DNA of 64,000 nt from Spartobacteria bacterium. Its GTDB lineage: Bacteria; Verrucomicrobiota; Verrucomicrobiia; Chthoniobacterales; UBA10450. A model generated the notes under the pieces. That model had not been told where the DNA came from. It saw only the letters and a program-made list of their open reading frames with translations, and searched no databases. The stretch spans positions 281,906-345,905 of the forward strand of contig PMSN01000023.1 in NCBI GenBank assembly GCA_003167555.1, given 5' to 3'. The number at the start of each line of letters is the position of its first letter. The first letter of the stretch is position 1. Position numbers and translations under genes: made by a program. Of this stretch, positions 35,908-43,759 are shown in pieces.

Positions 35908-35989
35908 GTCATCCCGAGCGAAGTCGAGGGATCCCGCGGCGAAGCGGACAGCGGACAACACGGGGTCCCTCGACTTCGCTCGGGATGAC
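35908..35989. repeat. GTCATCCCGAGC-type inverted repeat, short form
   Basis: Arms GTCATCCCGAGCGAAGTCGA and TCGACTTCGCTCGGGATGAC, nearly perfect. At convergent 3' ends of the phosphoesterase and rplQ genes; could terminate both. Confidence 0.9.
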
Positions 35990-36003
35990 CGAGCGGAACT
36001 CCG

Positions 36004-36492
36004 CTACTTCTCTTCGCTCTCGGATTTCGTCGCTTCGCTTTTCTTCGACTTGCGATCCGATTTGTTTTCGGCGTCGCCCTTGCCGGCTTTGCGCTTCTTG
36101 CCTTTTTCTTCGGCAACGGGTTCTTCCACCACCAGCGGCGCATCGACCCATTCGATGAACGCCACCGGAGCGGCATCGCTTCTACGGGCACCGAGCTTCA
36201 CAATGCGGGTGTAGCCTCCGTTTCGCGCTGACGAACGCGGCGCGATGTCCTCGAACAATTTCTTCACGGCGCCCTTTTGCCGGAGCACCGCCAAGGCGGT
36301 GCGGCGCGCGTGCAGCGAACCGTTCTTGCCCAGCGTCACCATCTTTTCCGCGAGCGGCCGGACCGCCTTCGCTTTCGCGAGCGTGGTCTTGATGCGCTGA
36401 TGCTCGATCAGGCTGCAGACCTGATTGGCCAGAAGCGCTTTCCGATGTTCGGCCGTGCGCCCGAGTTTTACGGTCTTCTTTTGATGTCTCAT
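36004..36492 (-). CDS. rplQ: Ribosomal protein L17
   Basis: Large-subunit protein near the exit tunnel. The first 115 residues are standard ([20 protein letters not shown], then [20 protein letters not shown] and [19 protein letters not shown]). The remaining 45 residues are a Lys/Glu/Ser-rich low-complexity tail, longer than in E. coli (127 residues). Downstream partner of rpoA with 38 bases between them, as in most bacteria. Confidence 0.97.
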   Translation of the reverse strand: MRHQKKTVKLGRTAEHRKALLANQVCSLIEHQRIKTTLAKAKAVRPLAEKMVTLGKNGSLHARRTALAVLRQKGAVKKLFEDIAPRSSARNGGYTRIVKLGARRSDAAPVAFIEWVDAPLVVEEPVAEEKGKKRKAGKGDAENKSDRKSKKSEATKSESEEK

Positions 36493-36530
36493 GGGTTCAA
36501 CCTCGACGCTGCCTAATGCCTAACGAGTGA

Positions 36531-37574
36531 TTACTTCTTTTCTTCCGCGGCCGCTCCATTGACGCCGGCTGCTTCCGCCGTCATCGGCGTATCCACCAAA
36601 CCTGGATCGAACTTCATCCCGAGGCCGAGCTGCAATTGCTGCAGCTTGTCCTTGATTTCGTTGAGCGATTTCTTGCCGAAATTCCGGTACTTCAACATCT
36701 CGGCCTCGGTCTTCTGAGCGAGCTGGCCGACCGTGGTGATGTTCGCGTTGTTCAAGCAATTCGCCGCGCGCACGCTCAGCTCGATCTCGTTCACGCTCAT
36801 ATTGAGAAGCTTCTTCAGCTTCATGTTTTCCTCGCTCACGCCCGCCGGCGTTTCGTCGAACTCGATCACGTCCTCGTTGAAATTCACGAAGACATCAAGG
36901 TGATGGCGCAGGATCGCCGAAGCCTGGAGTAAGGCGTCGTCCGGAGTAAGCCGGCCGTCCGTCCAGACTTCGAGGATGAGCTTGTCGTAATCGGTCCGCT
37001 GCCCGACGCGCGTGTTTTCCACGGCGTATTTCACCCGGGTCACGGGCGAGAAAATGGAATCGATCGGGATGAGGCCGATTGGCTGATCGGCGCGCTTGTT
37101 TTCGTCACCGGTGGCAAAGCCGCGGCCGACGCGCACTTCCAGCTCGGCGTCGAACTTATGCTTCTTGTCCATCGTGCAGATGAGCTGATCGGGGTTCAGC
37201 ACGTCGTAGCCCTGGACCAGTTGGATGTCGCCGGCGGTCACTTCGCCTTCCTTGTTGACCGAAAGGGAAAGTTTTCTCGGCTCATGCTCGGCCGCTTTGA
37301 ATTTGATGCGCTTGAGATTGAGAACGATGTCGGTCACGTCCTCGACCACGCCTGGCAGGGTGGCAAACTCGTGTTGCGCGCCGGTGATTTTCACCGCCGT
37401 AATGGCAGCGCCTTCCAATGACGAAAGGAGAACGCGGCGAAGGGAGTTGCCGACCGTGTGGCCGTAACCCGCTTCAAACGGTTCGGCGACGAATCGCGCG
37501 TAGGTTTCCGTGGCGCCGTTCTCGTCTTTGACGAGAGTCTTCGGCATTTCAAAACGACCGTAATGAACTGGCAT
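36531..37574 (-). CDS. rpoA: RNA polymerase alpha subunit
   Basis: The 347-residue alpha subunit has the assembly domain (GYGHTVGNSLRRVLLSSLEG) and the C-terminal promoter-contact domain (ELSVRAANCLNNANITTVG followed by KNFGKKSLNEIKDKL-like sequence, here FGKKSLNEIKDKL). A short Ala/Gly/Glu tail ends it. In many bacteria rpsM-rpsK-rpsD precede rpoA; here 314 bases of repeats lie upstream, so rpoA-rplQ must have its own promoter in or before that stretch. Confidence 0.98.
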   Translation of the reverse strand: MPVHYGRFEMPKTLVKDENGATETYARFVAEPFEAGYGHTVGNSLRRVLLSSLEGAAITAVKITGAQHEFATLPGVVEDVTDIVLNLKRIKFKAAEHEPRKLSLSVNKEGEVTAGDIQLVQGYDVLNPDQLICTMDKKHKFDAELEVRVGRGFATGDENKRADQPIGLIPIDSIFSPVTRVKYAVENTRVGQRTDYDKLILEVWTDGRLTPDDALLQASAILRHHLDVFVNFNEDVIEFDETPAGVSEENMKLKKLLNMSVNEIELSVRAANCLNNANITTVGQLAQKTEAEMLKYRNFGKKSLNEIKDKLQQLQLGLGMKFDPGLVDTPMTAEAAGVNGAAAEEKK

Positions 37575-37582
37575 AGGATTTA

Positions 37583-37658
37583 GGGATGAAGGATGAACGA
37601 TGAATTATTGAAAAGGGCATGAAGCTGCGCTTCATCCTTCTTCCTTCATCCCTCATCC
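37583..37658. repeat. Heptanucleotide repeats GGATGAA and TTCATCC in inverted arms
   Basis: Three units GGGATGA, AGGATGA, ACGATGA face four units TTCATCC, TTCTTCC, TTCATCC, CTCATCC about 27 bases later. Together they form a purine-rich to pyrimidine-rich inverted repeat just upstream of rpoA. Confidence 0.75.
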
Positions 37659-37800
37659 TTTCTTCAACGCCGGGTTACCCCTGACGAGTGCGGCCTCACG
37701 TCCAGCGACGGAGACCCAGGGACCAACGGCGCAACTTCAAAAACTCGTTGCGGGACGGGAATGAACACCAGCGCGCCGGTATTGCAAGCGTGGATTTCCT

Positions 37801-37860
37801 GATAGGGCGAGACTCTGTCGAGCCGAGAAACGCGGCGGCTCGACGGAGTCTCGCCCTACC
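37801..37860. repeat. GGTAGGGCGAGACTC-type inverted repeat
   Basis: GATAGGGCGAGACTCTGTCG... pairs with ...CGACGGAGTCTCGCCCTACC. Compare copies at 45284 (inside a gene) and 57866. Confidence 0.85.
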
Positions 37861-37888
37861 AAAGAGAACCCGTTCTAGATTCCAAGGA

Positions 37889-38326
37889 TTACCCTTCGAG
37901 GATGTCGTCGCTCAATTCGTTCCGCGAGCCGCGCGTCTTCGGAAAATGGCGCGCCAGCAGCTTGCCGGTTTCCTCGATCGCCTCGGCCAGCGCGTCCGTG
38001 AAATCCTCGTGTTGGAAATGGACACGCATCCTGTCCACCAATCGCCGCCAAAACTCATCCCCGCATTTTTCGTGGACTCCGTCGTCGCCGATGACCGCGA
38101 ACTTCCGCGCGCGCGGCACCACAAAAATCAGCACGCCGTTTCGCTCGCGCGTTTTTTCCATGCCGAGCTGTTGGAATTTTTTTTGGGCGATCGGCAGCGC
38201 GTCGCCTTCCAAACGCCCCCGCTGAATGAAGACGCGGATCTGGCCGGACGTCGACGCCTCCGCGTCCTTGAGCGCGCGCACGATTCGATCGTGATCGAGC
38301 TGGCCAAGAAATTGGTGCGTCCGCAT
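37889..38326 (-). CDS. TPM-domain protein, soluble (145 aa)
   Basis: TPM (TLP18.3/Psb32/MOLO-1) domain protein without signal peptide; the core is SGQIRVFIQRGRLEGDALPI, NGVLIFVVPRARKFAVIGDD and TDALAEAIEETGKLLARHFP. Such domains act in membrane-protein maintenance and some hydrolyse phosphate. It is the third gene of the LemA-TPM-TPM unit and 6 bases from the second. The pairing of a soluble and a membrane TPM protein is common. Confidence 0.85.
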   Translation of the reverse strand: MRTHQFLGQLDHDRIVRALKDAEASTSGQIRVFIQRGRLEGDALPIAQKKFQQLGMEKTRERNGVLIFVVPRARKFAVIGDDGVHEKCGDEFWRRLVDRMRVHFQHEDFTDALAEAIEETGKLLARHFPKTRGSRNELSDDILEG

Positions 38327-38332
38327 CGTCTC

Positions 38333-39112
38333 CTACCAACTTCCGCTGGCGCCTCCGCCTCCGCTGAATCCACCGCCTCCACTGAAGCCGCTGAAGCCGC
38401 CTCCGGACGAGGAGCTGCTGGACCATCCTCCGCTCGACCAGCCACCGAAGAATGGCCCGCCCATGCTTGAATAACGATATCCGCCGCGACTCCGCGCCAC
38501 GCGTAATGCGATCAGCAGGATAAAAAAGAAAATGACAAACCCGAGCAGCCCGATTCCGCCGTGTCCTTTGTCATTTTTATCGAGGACTGTTTTCCCCGAG
38601 CCCTTGTATTCGCCGCGGACCGCTTTGAAAATCGAATCGATTCCCTGGGCAAAACCTTTCTCGTAATTCCCGGTCCGAAACTGAGGCGCAATCTCGTTCC
38701 GGATGATGTCGTCGCAAGTGATGTCCGGCAGCGCACCTTCCAGCCCGTAGCCGGTTTGGATCCGCATCTTGTGGTCCTCCACGAAGACAAACAGGACCGC
38801 GCCATTATTTTTTCCTTTTTGTCCTGGCTGCCAGATTTGATAGGTCCGCTGCGCGAAATCATCCAGCGAACTGGCGGACGGGAACTTGGACCAGACCGCG
38901 ACAATGATCTGGTTCGATGTCTCGCGCTCGAATTGCGCGAGCTGCTCGTTGAAGCGTAGCGCTGCGTCCTTCGAGACCACGCCGGCGTAGTCGTTGAAAT
39001 ATCCCGCCGGTTTCGGCGGAATCGTTTCTGCCGCCTGCAAAAGATTCGCGCCAAATAGAACCAGCGACGCGAATGCGAGAACGAACCTTGCAAGTAGCGA
39101 CGTGGGCATCAC
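38333..39112 (-). CDS. TPM-domain membrane protein (YgcG-like)
   Basis: 259 residues: signal peptide (residues 1-28), a periplasmic TPM domain (YFNDYAGVVSKDAALRFNEQ, then NNGAVLFVFVEDHKMRIQTG and GYGLEGALPD), a membrane helix at about 187-205 and a Gly/Ser-rich cytoplasmic tail (GGGFSGFSGGGGFSGGGGAS). This is the classical layout of the YgcG group that is paired with LemA. It would sit in the inner membrane with LemA. Confidence 0.93.
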   Translation of the reverse strand: MMPTSLLARFVLAFASLVLFGANLLQAAETIPPKPAGYFNDYAGVVSKDAALRFNEQLAQFERETSNQIIVAVWSKFPSASSLDDFAQRTYQIWQPGQKGKNNGAVLFVFVEDHKMRIQTGYGLEGALPDITCDDIIRNEIAPQFRTGNYEKGFAQGIDSIFKAVRGEYKGSGKTVLDKNDKGHGGIGLLGFVIFFFILLIALRVARSRGGYRYSSMGGPFFGGWSSGGWSSSSSSGGGFSGFSGGGGFSGGGGASGSW

Positions 39113-39122
39113 AGAAATTTGC

Positions 39123-39143
39123 GGACGCCGCAGCGCGGCGTCC
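39123..39143. repeat. Perfect short hairpin
   Basis: GGACGCCGC-AGC-GCGGCGTCC between lemA and the YgcG-like gene on the same mRNA; nine-base stem with a three-base loop. It could attenuate the downstream genes or stabilise the upstream RNA. Confidence 0.7.
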
Positions 39144-39149
39144 CTGCCA

Positions 39150-39791
39150 TCACGGCTTGGTCGCCGGCGCCGGAGTGGCGGGAGGTTTGTTGAAATCGAA
39201 TTTCACTTCCGGCGCTTTGTCCGTGCCCGGTTGCGCAGTGAAGAATGGCCGCGATTTGAAGCCAAACATTTTGTTCAACATATTCGTCGGAAACTGCTCC
39301 AGCGCCGTGTTGTACTCCTGCACGGCGGCGTTGAAATTATTTCGCTCGACCGAAATGCGATTCTCGGTGCCTTCGAGTTGGGTCTGAAGCTTCTGGAACG
39401 CTTCCGTCGCCCGGAGCTGGGGATAATTCTCGCTTACAACAAGAAGCCGCGACAATGCCGTGCTGAGTTGCCCCTGCGCCTGCTGGAATTTTTCCAGCTC
39501 GGCCGCGTCCGTCGGCGCTTTGCTCGAGTCGAGTTTCACCTGGCCCACGCTCGCTCGCGCATTCGTCACTTCCGTCAGGGTGGACTTCTCAAAGTTCGCT
39601 GCGCCCGCCACGGTCTGCACCAGGTTTGGAATCAAATCGGCCCGGCGTTGATAGACCGATTGCACGTCAGCCCATTTCTTGTTCACGTTCTGCTCGAGCG
39701 TCACGAGCCGATTGTAACTCCCGCACCCGGTCAGGCCGGGAAGCAGGATCAGAAGAAACATTACTCCACATCCGCGCAGAAATTTATTCAT
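39150..39791 (-). CDS. LemA-family lipoprotein
   Basis: From ATG 39791 213 residues: lipoprotein signal (MNKFLRGCGVMFLLILLPG with lipobox LTGC), then the LemA helical domain (NRLVTLEQNVNKKWADVQSV, IPNLVQTVAGAANFEKSTL, YNTALEQFPTNMLNKMFGF). The proline-rich end is variable. LemA proteins have long helices and unknown biochemical function; they are found next to YgcG-type TPM proteins, as here. I chose the second Met because it begins the signal sequence. Confidence 0.92.
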   Translation of the reverse strand: MNKFLRGCGVMFLLILLPGLTGCGSYNRLVTLEQNVNKKWADVQSVYQRRADLIPNLVQTVAGAANFEKSTLTEVTNARASVGQVKLDSSKAPTDAAELEKFQQAQGQLSTALSRLLVVSENYPQLRATEAFQKLQTQLEGTENRISVERNNFNAAVQEYNTALEQFPTNMLNKMFGFKSRPFFTAQPGTDKAPEVKFDFNKPPATPAPATKP

Positions 39792-39847
39792 AGGTTCAGG
39801 ATCGCGCACAGCAGCGCGACGGAAGCGTCGTCAATGTGAACGCCAAG

Positions 39848-40483
39848 TCAATCCAGAGCGGCGGCTGCTTCCACCGCAGGAGCCTCGCTGGGAGCTGGCC
39901 CTTCAGGACGCGGGGCGCTCGGAAGATAGCGGGTGCGCAACTCTTCCGCGTTGGGAAGCTCATCGAGATTGCGCAAACCGAAATGCTCGAGGAAAAATTG
40001 CGTCGTCTCGTAGAGGAGGGGGCGTCCCGGCACCTCGGCGCGCCCGGCGATTTTCACCAGGCCGCGCTCCATCAAACTTTGCAGCACGCCGTCGACAGCG
40101 ACGCCACGCACCGCCTCGACATCGGCGCGCGTGATCGGTTGCCGGTAAGCGATGATCGCGAGAGTCTCCAGCGAGGGGGCCGTTAGTCGCGCCGGCTTCG
40201 CAGCTGGAAATAATTGCCGGACCCACGGCGCATAAGCCGGATCGCTTACGAGCTGCCAGCCCTCAGATTTTTCCGCGAGCTGAAATGCGCGGCCCTTCTC
40301 GATGTATTCGATCTTCAATTGCTCGAGCGCCGCGGCGACCTGGCCTTCCGTCGTGCGCGAGAACTCGTTCGGCAAAAGATCTTCCGCGTCGCCGGCGCCT
40401 TTGATCGCGCTGACAAGCTCTCGCGCTGAAAGCGGTTTCTGCCCGGCAAACAACAGCGCCTCGATTACTTGCGTTAGATTCAT
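39848..40483 (-). CDS. scpB: Segregation and condensation protein B
   Basis: ScpB binds ScpA and Smc to form the condensin that compacts and segregates chromosomes. 211 residues with two winged helices: LTQVIEALLFAGQKPLSARE at the start and PSLETLAIIAYRQPITRADVEAVRGVAVDGVL in the second, here split as PSLETLAIIAYRQPITRADV and EAVRGVAVDGVLQSL. The acidic, Ala/Pro-rich tail is variable. No scpA gene is next to it. A long palindrome separates it from glmM on the same strand. Confidence 0.95.
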   Translation of the reverse strand: MNLTQVIEALLFAGQKPLSARELVSAIKGAGDAEDLLPNEFSRTTEGQVAAALEQLKIEYIEKGRAFQLAEKSEGWQLVSDPAYAPWVRQLFPAAKPARLTAPSLETLAIIAYRQPITRADVEAVRGVAVDGVLQSLMERGLVKIAGRAEVPGRPLLYETTQFFLEHFGLRNLDELPNAEELRTRYLPSAPRPEGPAPSEAPAVEAAAALD

Positions 40484-40494
40484 GGTGTTAGCAT

Positions 40495-40650
40495 GTCATC
40501 CCGAGTCGCGCAGACGACGAGGGACCTCGCAGTCGAAATGGCAGCGTCTTGCGCCTGGCATCGTCTGCCGCATAAACAACTTGGCTCTCGCGCAGGCAAA
40601 CCGGCATTGCAATTGTAAGGTCCCTCGTCGTCTGCGCGGCTCGGGATGAC
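40495..40650. repeat. GTCATCCCGAGC-type inverted repeat, long form
   Basis: About 156 bp with arms GTCATCCCGAGTCGCGCAGA and the complementary end CTGCGCGGCTCGGGATGAC. The variable centre differs from those at 3331 and 46079. Between scpB and glmM. Confidence 0.87.
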
Positions 40651-40664
40651 AATGCGTTTGTTCA

Positions 40665-42050
40665 TCAGTTCACCCCAATCGCACTTTGGATCGCCTCCGC
40701 AATGCGATTCGCCTGCCGATCGATTTGCTCCATCTCGCGGCCCTCAATTAGCAGCCTGATCTTTGGTTCGGTCCCGGAGTAGCGGAGCAGCACCCGGCCT
40801 TTCCCGGAAAGTTCCTTCTCCGCGTCGCCGACCAATTTCATGATGGCGGGCATCTCTTCAAGCGGACGTTTCTCCTTCACCTTCAGATTGCGCTGCGCTT
40901 GCGGATATTTTTTCAGGCACTGCTTCAATTCGCTCAACGGTTTCCCCGTCGCTTTCATGATCCGCAGAATCTGCAACGCGCTGATAATCCCGTCGCCGGT
41001 CGTCGTGAAATCGCGAAAGATCATGTGGCCGCTTTGCTCCCCGCCAAGATTCAGATTCCGTTCGACCATTTCCTCGATGACGTAGCGATCGCCCACTTTC
41101 GCGCGCACCACTTTCCCGCCGTGCGACGCCAGCGTTTCGTCCAAACCGAAATTGCTCATGACGGTCGCGACGAGCGTCGCGTCCGTCAGGCGGCCGGCTT
41201 GCAGCAAATCGACCGCGGCGATCGCGAGAATTTCGTCGCCGTCGACCAGCTCGCCTTTTTCATCGCAAAGCAACACGCGATCGGCGTCGCCATCGTGGGT
41301 GATGCCGATCTGCGCGCCGCTTTCCTTCACGATCCGCTGGATCTCCGACGGAAAAGTGCTGCCGCATTGCGCGTTGATGTTCGTTCCATTCGGCTCGTTG
41401 TGTTCGACCGTGAGATCCGCACCCAGCTCGCGCAAAATGCAGGGCGTCGATTTGTAAGCGGCCCCGTTCGCCACATCCACTGCGATCCGCATTTTCTCGA
41501 GGGACAGGCCGCGCGGGAAACTCGCCTTCGCAAATTCCACGTAGCGTCCGAGCGCATCGTCGATGCGGGTCGCGCGTCCTATTTTTTTCGCGGTCGGGCG
41601 CACCGCATCGATCTCGCCCGTGAAAACCAGCTCCTCGATTTGTTGCTCGACTTGATCGTCGAGTTTGTAGCCGTCGTGCCGGAAAAATTTGATGCCGTTG
41701 TCTTCGTAAGGGTTGTGCGATGCGGACAGAACGATACCCGCGTCCGCGCGCAACGAGCGCGTGATGTAAGCGACGCCCGGCGTCGGCAACGGCCCGATGA
41801 GCAGCACATCCACGCCGAGCGAAGTGATGCCGGCCACGAGCGCGTTCTCGAGCATGTAACCGGAGAGCCGCGTGTCTTTCCCGAGCACGATCTTCGGACG
41901 CGCGCCGCTCGGGTGCTCGCGCGGATTTAGCTTCGTGAAAATGTGCGCCGCGGCGCGGCCGAGTTTTAGCGCCGTCTCAGCCGTGACCGGCTCCACGTTC
42001 GCGACTCCGCGGACGCCGTCCGTTCCAAAAATTTTCTTCTCCTGCGCCAC
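40665..42050 (-). CDS. glmM: Phosphoglucosamine mutase
   Basis: Interconverts glucosamine 6- and 1-phosphate for peptidoglycan and lipopolysaccharide. I take the GTG at 42050 (461 residues) because KIFGTDGVRGVAN follows directly; the open frame upstream overlaps a repeat and the NtrC-type gene region. Active-site serine Ser111 in SASHNP, metal loop THDGDADRVL, sugar-binding GGEQSGHMIF and phosphate-binding LLRYSGTEPKIR are intact. Glucosamine-1-phosphate acetyltransferase is not in the window. Confidence 0.96.
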   Translation of the reverse strand: MAQEKKIFGTDGVRGVANVEPVTAETALKLGRAAAHIFTKLNPREHPSGARPKIVLGKDTRLSGYMLENALVAGITSLGVDVLLIGPLPTPGVAYITRSLRADAGIVLSASHNPYEDNGIKFFRHDGYKLDDQVEQQIEELVFTGEIDAVRPTAKKIGRATRIDDALGRYVEFAKASFPRGLSLEKMRIAVDVANGAAYKSTPCILRELGADLTVEHNEPNGTNINAQCGSTFPSEIQRIVKESGAQIGITHDGDADRVLLCDEKGELVDGDEILAIAAVDLLQAGRLTDATLVATVMSNFGLDETLASHGGKVVRAKVGDRYVIEEMVERNLNLGGEQSGHMIFRDFTTTGDGIISALQILRIMKATGKPLSELKQCLKKYPQAQRNLKVKEKRPLEEMPAIMKLVGDAEKELSGKGRVLLRYSGTEPKIRLLIEGREMEQIDRQANRIAEAIQSAIGVN

Positions 42051-42100
42051 GACGGTTATTGAAAGGCCGCGAACGTCATCCGTAAACGGGAAACTGCTCC

Positions 42101-42172
42101 TGTAGCGGCGGTCTCTGACCGCCGAAGCGTTGCAGTCGTTGCGAAATCGGCGGTCAGAGACCGCCGCTACAG
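42101..42172. repeat. TGTAGCGGCGGTCTCTGACC-type inverted repeat
   Basis: Arms TGTAGCGGCGGTCTCTGACC and its complement GGTCAGAGACCGCCGCTACA, nearly perfect. Its right end supplies the TAG stop of the NtrC-type gene at 42167. Confidence 0.9.
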
Positions 42173-43564
42173 AGATTCTCCCGCTGCTTTCATCTCGTTG
42201 ATCTTGCGATGCAACGTCCGCCGGCTGATGCCGAGCTTCTTCGCGGCTTTGGTGATGTTGCCATTCGTCGTCGCGAGCGCCTGCATGATGAGCCGCTTCT
42301 CGGTTTCGTGCAGATCGAGAGCGCTCGATTTTTCCCCGAACGCTTTTGCCGGCGTGATTCCGCCGGGCAGTGTCGCGCCCGTCGCCTGCCGCACATTCGC
42401 CGGAAGATCGCGCAGCGTGATCTTCGTGCCGTTCGCCATGACCACACCGTGCTCGATCGCGGTCCGCAACTCGCGCACGTTTCCGGGCCAATTGTAAGTG
42501 AGCAGCGTGTTCATCGCGTCCGCCGTCAGGTCGAGGAGCGGTTTCTCGTTCACCTTGCAGAAGTGGCGGAGGAAGGTGCGCACAAGCAGCGGAATGTCTT
42601 CCTTCCGGTCGCGCAACGGCGGCATCGTGATGTGGACGACGTTGAGCCGGAAAAAAAGATCGTCCCGGAATTTTCCCTCGGCGACCAGCTTCTCCAGGTT
42701 CTTGTTCGTCGCCGCGATCAAGCGCACGTCCGCGCGCAAAGTCTGGTTCCCGCCCACGCGCTCGAAGGCGCGCTCTTCGCTGATCACGCGCAATAATTTC
42801 ACTTGTGTGCTCGCGTCGATCTCGCCGATTTCATCGAGGAAAATCGTGCCGCCGTTCCCCTGTTCGAAGCGCCCGATCCGGCGTTCGTGCGCGCCGGTGA
42901 ACGCGCCGCGCTCGTGCCCGAACAATTCGCTTTCGAGCAATTGCGGCGAGAGCGCCGCGCAATGGACCGTGACGAATTTCGCCTTGTTCCGCCGGCTCAG
43001 ATTATGAATGGCGTGCGCGGCCAGCTCCTTGCCCGTGCCGCTTTCGCCTTCGATCAAAACATTCGCCGACGACGGCGCGACCTGGCGGATGGTGTCGAGC
43101 ACTTCGTGGAGCGCCGGCGATTCGCCGATGATGTTTTCGAGCCCGTAACGCTCGTCGACCTGCTGGCGCAGCGTCCGGTTTTCCTGTTCCATTTTCCGGC
43201 TGGCAACTGCGCGCGCGATCAGCATCTCCACCTTGTCGAGATTGAGCGGCTTGGTCACGAAATCGTAAGCGCCGCGTTTCATCGCTTCGACCGCAGTGTC
43301 GACTGAGCCGTAGGCCGTCATCATGATGCAGATCGGCGGATGCGGCAGTTTCAAAGCGCGCTCGATCAGCGCCATGCCGTCATCGCCGCCGAGCCGCAGA
43401 TCGGTGATCATCACGTCGATCGGTTCGCGCTCGAGCACATCCATGGCGCCGCGAATGTCCTCCGCGACGTAGGTATCGTATTCGTCCTCGAGCAAACGCC
43501 GCAACCCGTCGCGCGTGTGCTTTTCGTCATCGACGATCAGGATGGTGGGCTGAAGAGAATCCAT
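42167..43564 (-). CDS. Sigma-54-dependent response regulator, NtrC family
   Basis: 465 residues: receiver domain with Asp55 in VMITDLRLGGDDG, AAA+ domain with Walker A EGESGTGKELAA, sigma-54 contact loop GAFTGA in FGHERGAFTGAHERR, Walker B GGTIFLDEIGE, and a Fis-type HTH (ITKAAKKLGISRRTLHRKIN). It would activate sigma-54 promoters when phosphorylated. No cognate histidine kinase lies next to it, so its partner must be encoded elsewhere. The last codons CTG TAG run into the TGTAGCGGCGG repeat. Confidence 0.96.
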   Translation of the reverse strand: MDSLQPTILIVDDEKHTRDGLRRLLEDEYDTYVAEDIRGAMDVLEREPIDVMITDLRLGGDDGMALIERALKLPHPPICIMMTAYGSVDTAVEAMKRGAYDFVTKPLNLDKVEMLIARAVASRKMEQENRTLRQQVDERYGLENIIGESPALHEVLDTIRQVAPSSANVLIEGESGTGKELAAHAIHNLSRRNKAKFVTVHCAALSPQLLESELFGHERGAFTGAHERRIGRFEQGNGGTIFLDEIGEIDASTQVKLLRVISEERAFERVGGNQTLRADVRLIAATNKNLEKLVAEGKFRDDLFFRLNVVHITMPPLRDRKEDIPLLVRTFLRHFCKVNEKPLLDLTADAMNTLLTYNWPGNVRELRTAIEHGVVMANGTKITLRDLPANVRQATGATLPGGITPAKAFGEKSSALDLHETEKRLIMQALATTNGNITKAAKKLGISRRTLHRKINEMKAAGESL

Positions 43565-43577
43565 CTAAAGCAATGCT

Positions 43578-43704
43578 GTCATCCTGAGCGCAGTCGAGGA
43601 ACCCCGAAGTTAAACGTGAGACGTGGCAACGAAGAACCCGCTTGGTCACACCACTGGTTTCTCCACGGGGTCCTTCGACTCCGCTGCGCTTCGCTCAGGA
43701 TGAC
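43578..43704. repeat. GTCATCCTGAGC-type inverted repeat
   Basis: Arms GTCATCCTGAGCGCAGTCGA and GCTGCGCTTCGCTCAGGATGAC: a slightly diverged member (CCTGAGC instead of CCCGAGC) of the short family. Between the NtrC-type gene start and the S9 peptidase end. Confidence 0.82.
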
Positions 43705-43759
43705 ATCCATTTCGTGCGCTTTATTCCGACATTCATTTCATGCGTTTCGTTTCCGACAT

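Larger units (their letters stand above)
37575..37888. other. Non-coding stretch upstream of rpoA with two repeats
   Basis: No gene is seen in these 314 bases. They hold inverted heptanucleotide arms at 37583-37658 and a GGTAGGGCGAGACTC-type palindrome at 37801-37860. The rpoA promoter should be here, but I cannot point to a convincing -35/-10 pair. Confidence 0.6.
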
